Shown in pieces: positions 14,185-15,221 of a stretch of 15,221 bases of DNA. A model generated the notes under the pieces. It did no database searches. It was not told where the DNA came from and saw nothing but the letters and a program-made list of their open reading frames with translations. Numbering within the stretch: the stretch's first letter is position 1; every line of letters starts with the position of its first letter. The translations under genes were made by a program, and so were the position numbers. Source of the stretch: JAKFFN01 sp964444305 (GTDB lineage Bacteria; Sumerlaeota; Sumerlaeia; Sumerlaeales; Sumerlaeaceae). The stretch covers positions 1 through 15,221 of the forward strand of contig CAYUGQ010000065.1 in assembly GCA_964444305.1 (NCBI GenBank), written 5' to 3'.

Positions 14185-15221
14185 TCATTGCGCAAGTCTT
14201 AGTTCGACATCTTCCCGGCCGGTTTCGATTCCTGGAAATGCGTGATCTTTGGCTGCCAGAATCTGAATGGTGTATGTGCCCTTGGGGAGGTGTTTAAAGC
14301 GAAAACGCCCCTGGGTATCGGTTTGTGTTATTTCCTGTTCACTGGATTCGTGGTAGGCCATTATATGGGTTTGTGTGGCGGGGGTTCCGTCGGCTTGCAG
14401 CAGACGCCCGGCCAGCGGGACCGCTTCACGCAAGGTAAGCACGATGGGGTCAACAGGCTGGTCTGTCTGCACTTTCATTTCGTGAAGTATAGATGGGGCG
14501 AAGTCGTCGGCCGATGCTCTCAGTATTGTTGTTATATTTGGAGGGAATTCCTCCAGTAGGAATTGGCCTTCGGCATTGGTGGTTGTGGTTGTCAGGCGTT
14601 CAACCATAGGCATAGGAAAAACATCTGAAGGCGTATCAAATGGGGCCAGTAGCCAAAGAGTTGCGGCGGGGACCGGCTGGCCGTCGGGGGAGAGGACTTG
14701 CCCGCGGACTGTTACGCCGCGATGCATTTGTATGATGACTTCGTCCCGGGTGGATCTTTCAACCGGGCTGCTGAATCCGGGGGCATAACCGTCGGCATCG
14801 GCCCGAATGGGAAAGCGACCGGGTCGCTTGAGGTCAATGCTGAAGGTGCCGTCATCGTGACTTTTGGTGCCGGTCGTTTCCGAGGTATGAATGAAAAACT
14901 GAGTTGGAACGGGGATTATGAGAGCGTTGGGGACTGGCTGGTTGGTTTGGGAGTCTATAACGCGGCCTGTTATTGGTTTGTCCTGGGTCATGGGCAGTAT
15001 TGCTGTGACCGTGAGGCCGGAAGTGGGCCTGTCCAGTTTGATGAGGGGTGCGTTATAAGTCATATTATAAGTTATTTCTGAAGTCGCGGGAGGATCAAAC
15101 AGATAACCGGGGGCCTCTACGGTGACCCAATCAAAAGCGTTAAAAAGATTTTTAACCGTAAAGCGACCTTCGCGGTCGGTAGTGATTTTATTACCTGATA
15201 TTGATACAGTGGCGCCTGGGA
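14185..15221 (-). CDS. Carboxypeptidase-regulatory-like repeat protein, paralogue (5' partial)
   Basis: The frame is open from the stop at 14185 to the right edge, giving 344 visible residues. It does not begin at the ATG at 15063: upstream codons continue as PGATVSISGNKITTDREGRF, then VTVEAPGYLFDPP, a clear continuation of the same repeat type. So the true start and any signal peptide are outside the window. At least four repeats are visible, including ITGRVIDSQTNQPVPNA, VRGQVLSPDGQPVPAA and LAGRLLQADGTPATQ, with 'NAEGQFLL' and 'HLPKGTYTI' type turns. Two consecutive repeats closely resemble repeats 5-6 of the downstream protein (shared GRVIDS-T, GYAPG and PDG-P), so the two genes look like duplicates. 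No membrane tail is seen at the C-terminus. The function is unknown, and cotranscription with the downstream gene is plausible but not shown. Confidence 0.85.
   Translation of the reverse strand, partial: PGATVSISGNKITTDREGRFTVKNLFNAFDWVTVEAPGYLFDPPATSEITYNMTYNAPLIKLDRPTSGLTVTAILPMTQDKPITGRVIDSQTNQPVPNALIIPVPTQFFIHTSETTGTKSHDDGTFSIDLKRPGRFPIRADADGYAPGFSSPVERSTRDEVIIQMHRGVTVRGQVLSPDGQPVPAATLWLLAPFDTPSDVFPMPMVERLTTTTTNAEGQFLLEEFPPNITTILRASADDFAPSILHEMKVQTDQPVDPIVLTLREAVPLAGRLLQADGTPATQTHIMAYHESSEQEITQTDTQGRFRFKHLPKGTYTIQILAAKDHAFPGIETGREDVELRLAQ

Noticed and set aside
14185..15221. Frameshifted or split single gene joining the two repeat proteins
   Set aside because: The downstream gene has its own signal peptide and well-spaced Shine-Dalgarno, and the 97-nt spacer holds direct repeats, so two genes fit better.

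Overview
The window reads as bacterial chromosome from a Gram-negative-type, environmental lineage. I cannot name the organism. Clues are a one-step meso-diaminopimelate dehydrogenase, a DprA/Smf protein, secreted proteins made wholly of carboxypeptidase-regulatory-like (CarboxypepD_reg-type) repeats, mixed ATG/GTG/TTG starts, and Shine-Dalgarno sequences that are strong at some genes and absent at others. This gene mix resembles poorly cultured PVC-like or similar lineages, but that is an impression. The + strand is G-rich over C in genes of either orientation, which suggests it is the leading strand here.

Layout. Positions 1-133 are a short, extremely GC-rich edge with no clear gene. 134-1162 (-) encodes a YheT-type alpha/beta hydrolase. 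It is divergent from 1295-2272 (+), a meso-diaminopimelate D-dehydrogenase (ddh). 2420-6702 (+) is a tight four-gene cluster: an ABC ATPase, an ABC-2 type permease, a membrane-anchored protein of unknown function, and a tandem-GNAT acetyltransferase. Gaps are a 1-nt overlap, 20 nt and 19 nt. It converges on 6763-8370 (-), DprA with an unusually long Pro/Ala/Ser/Thr linker before its winged helix. A 272-nt spacer follows, holding a candidate DprA promoter and an OxyR-like pattern. 8643-9308 (+) and 9390-9956 (+) form an AhpD-like/AhpC peroxide-defence pair closed by a clear intrinsic terminator at 10004-10037. The remaining third is on the - strand: a 1340-residue secreted protein of about 14 beta-sandwich repeats (10065-14087) and, upstream of it, a paralogue of the same type (14185 to the right edge, 5' end outside the window).

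How the parts work together. The ATPase and permease should form an exporter or membrane-remodelling transporter. The third gene is probably its envelope-facing partner, because it is translated from the same tight cluster. AhpC should reduce peroxides and the AhpD-like protein probably recycles it, as in the mycobacterial AhpC/AhpD pair: no ahpF is seen, and the AhpC C-terminus carries the extra cysteine of the mycobacterial type. The two repeat proteins look like co-oriented duplicates. No RNA genes, insertion sequences, CRISPR arrays or phage genes were seen, and no gene-free stretch exceeds 300 bases. The parts least explained by known families are the unknown protein in the ABC cluster and the all-repeat secreted pair.
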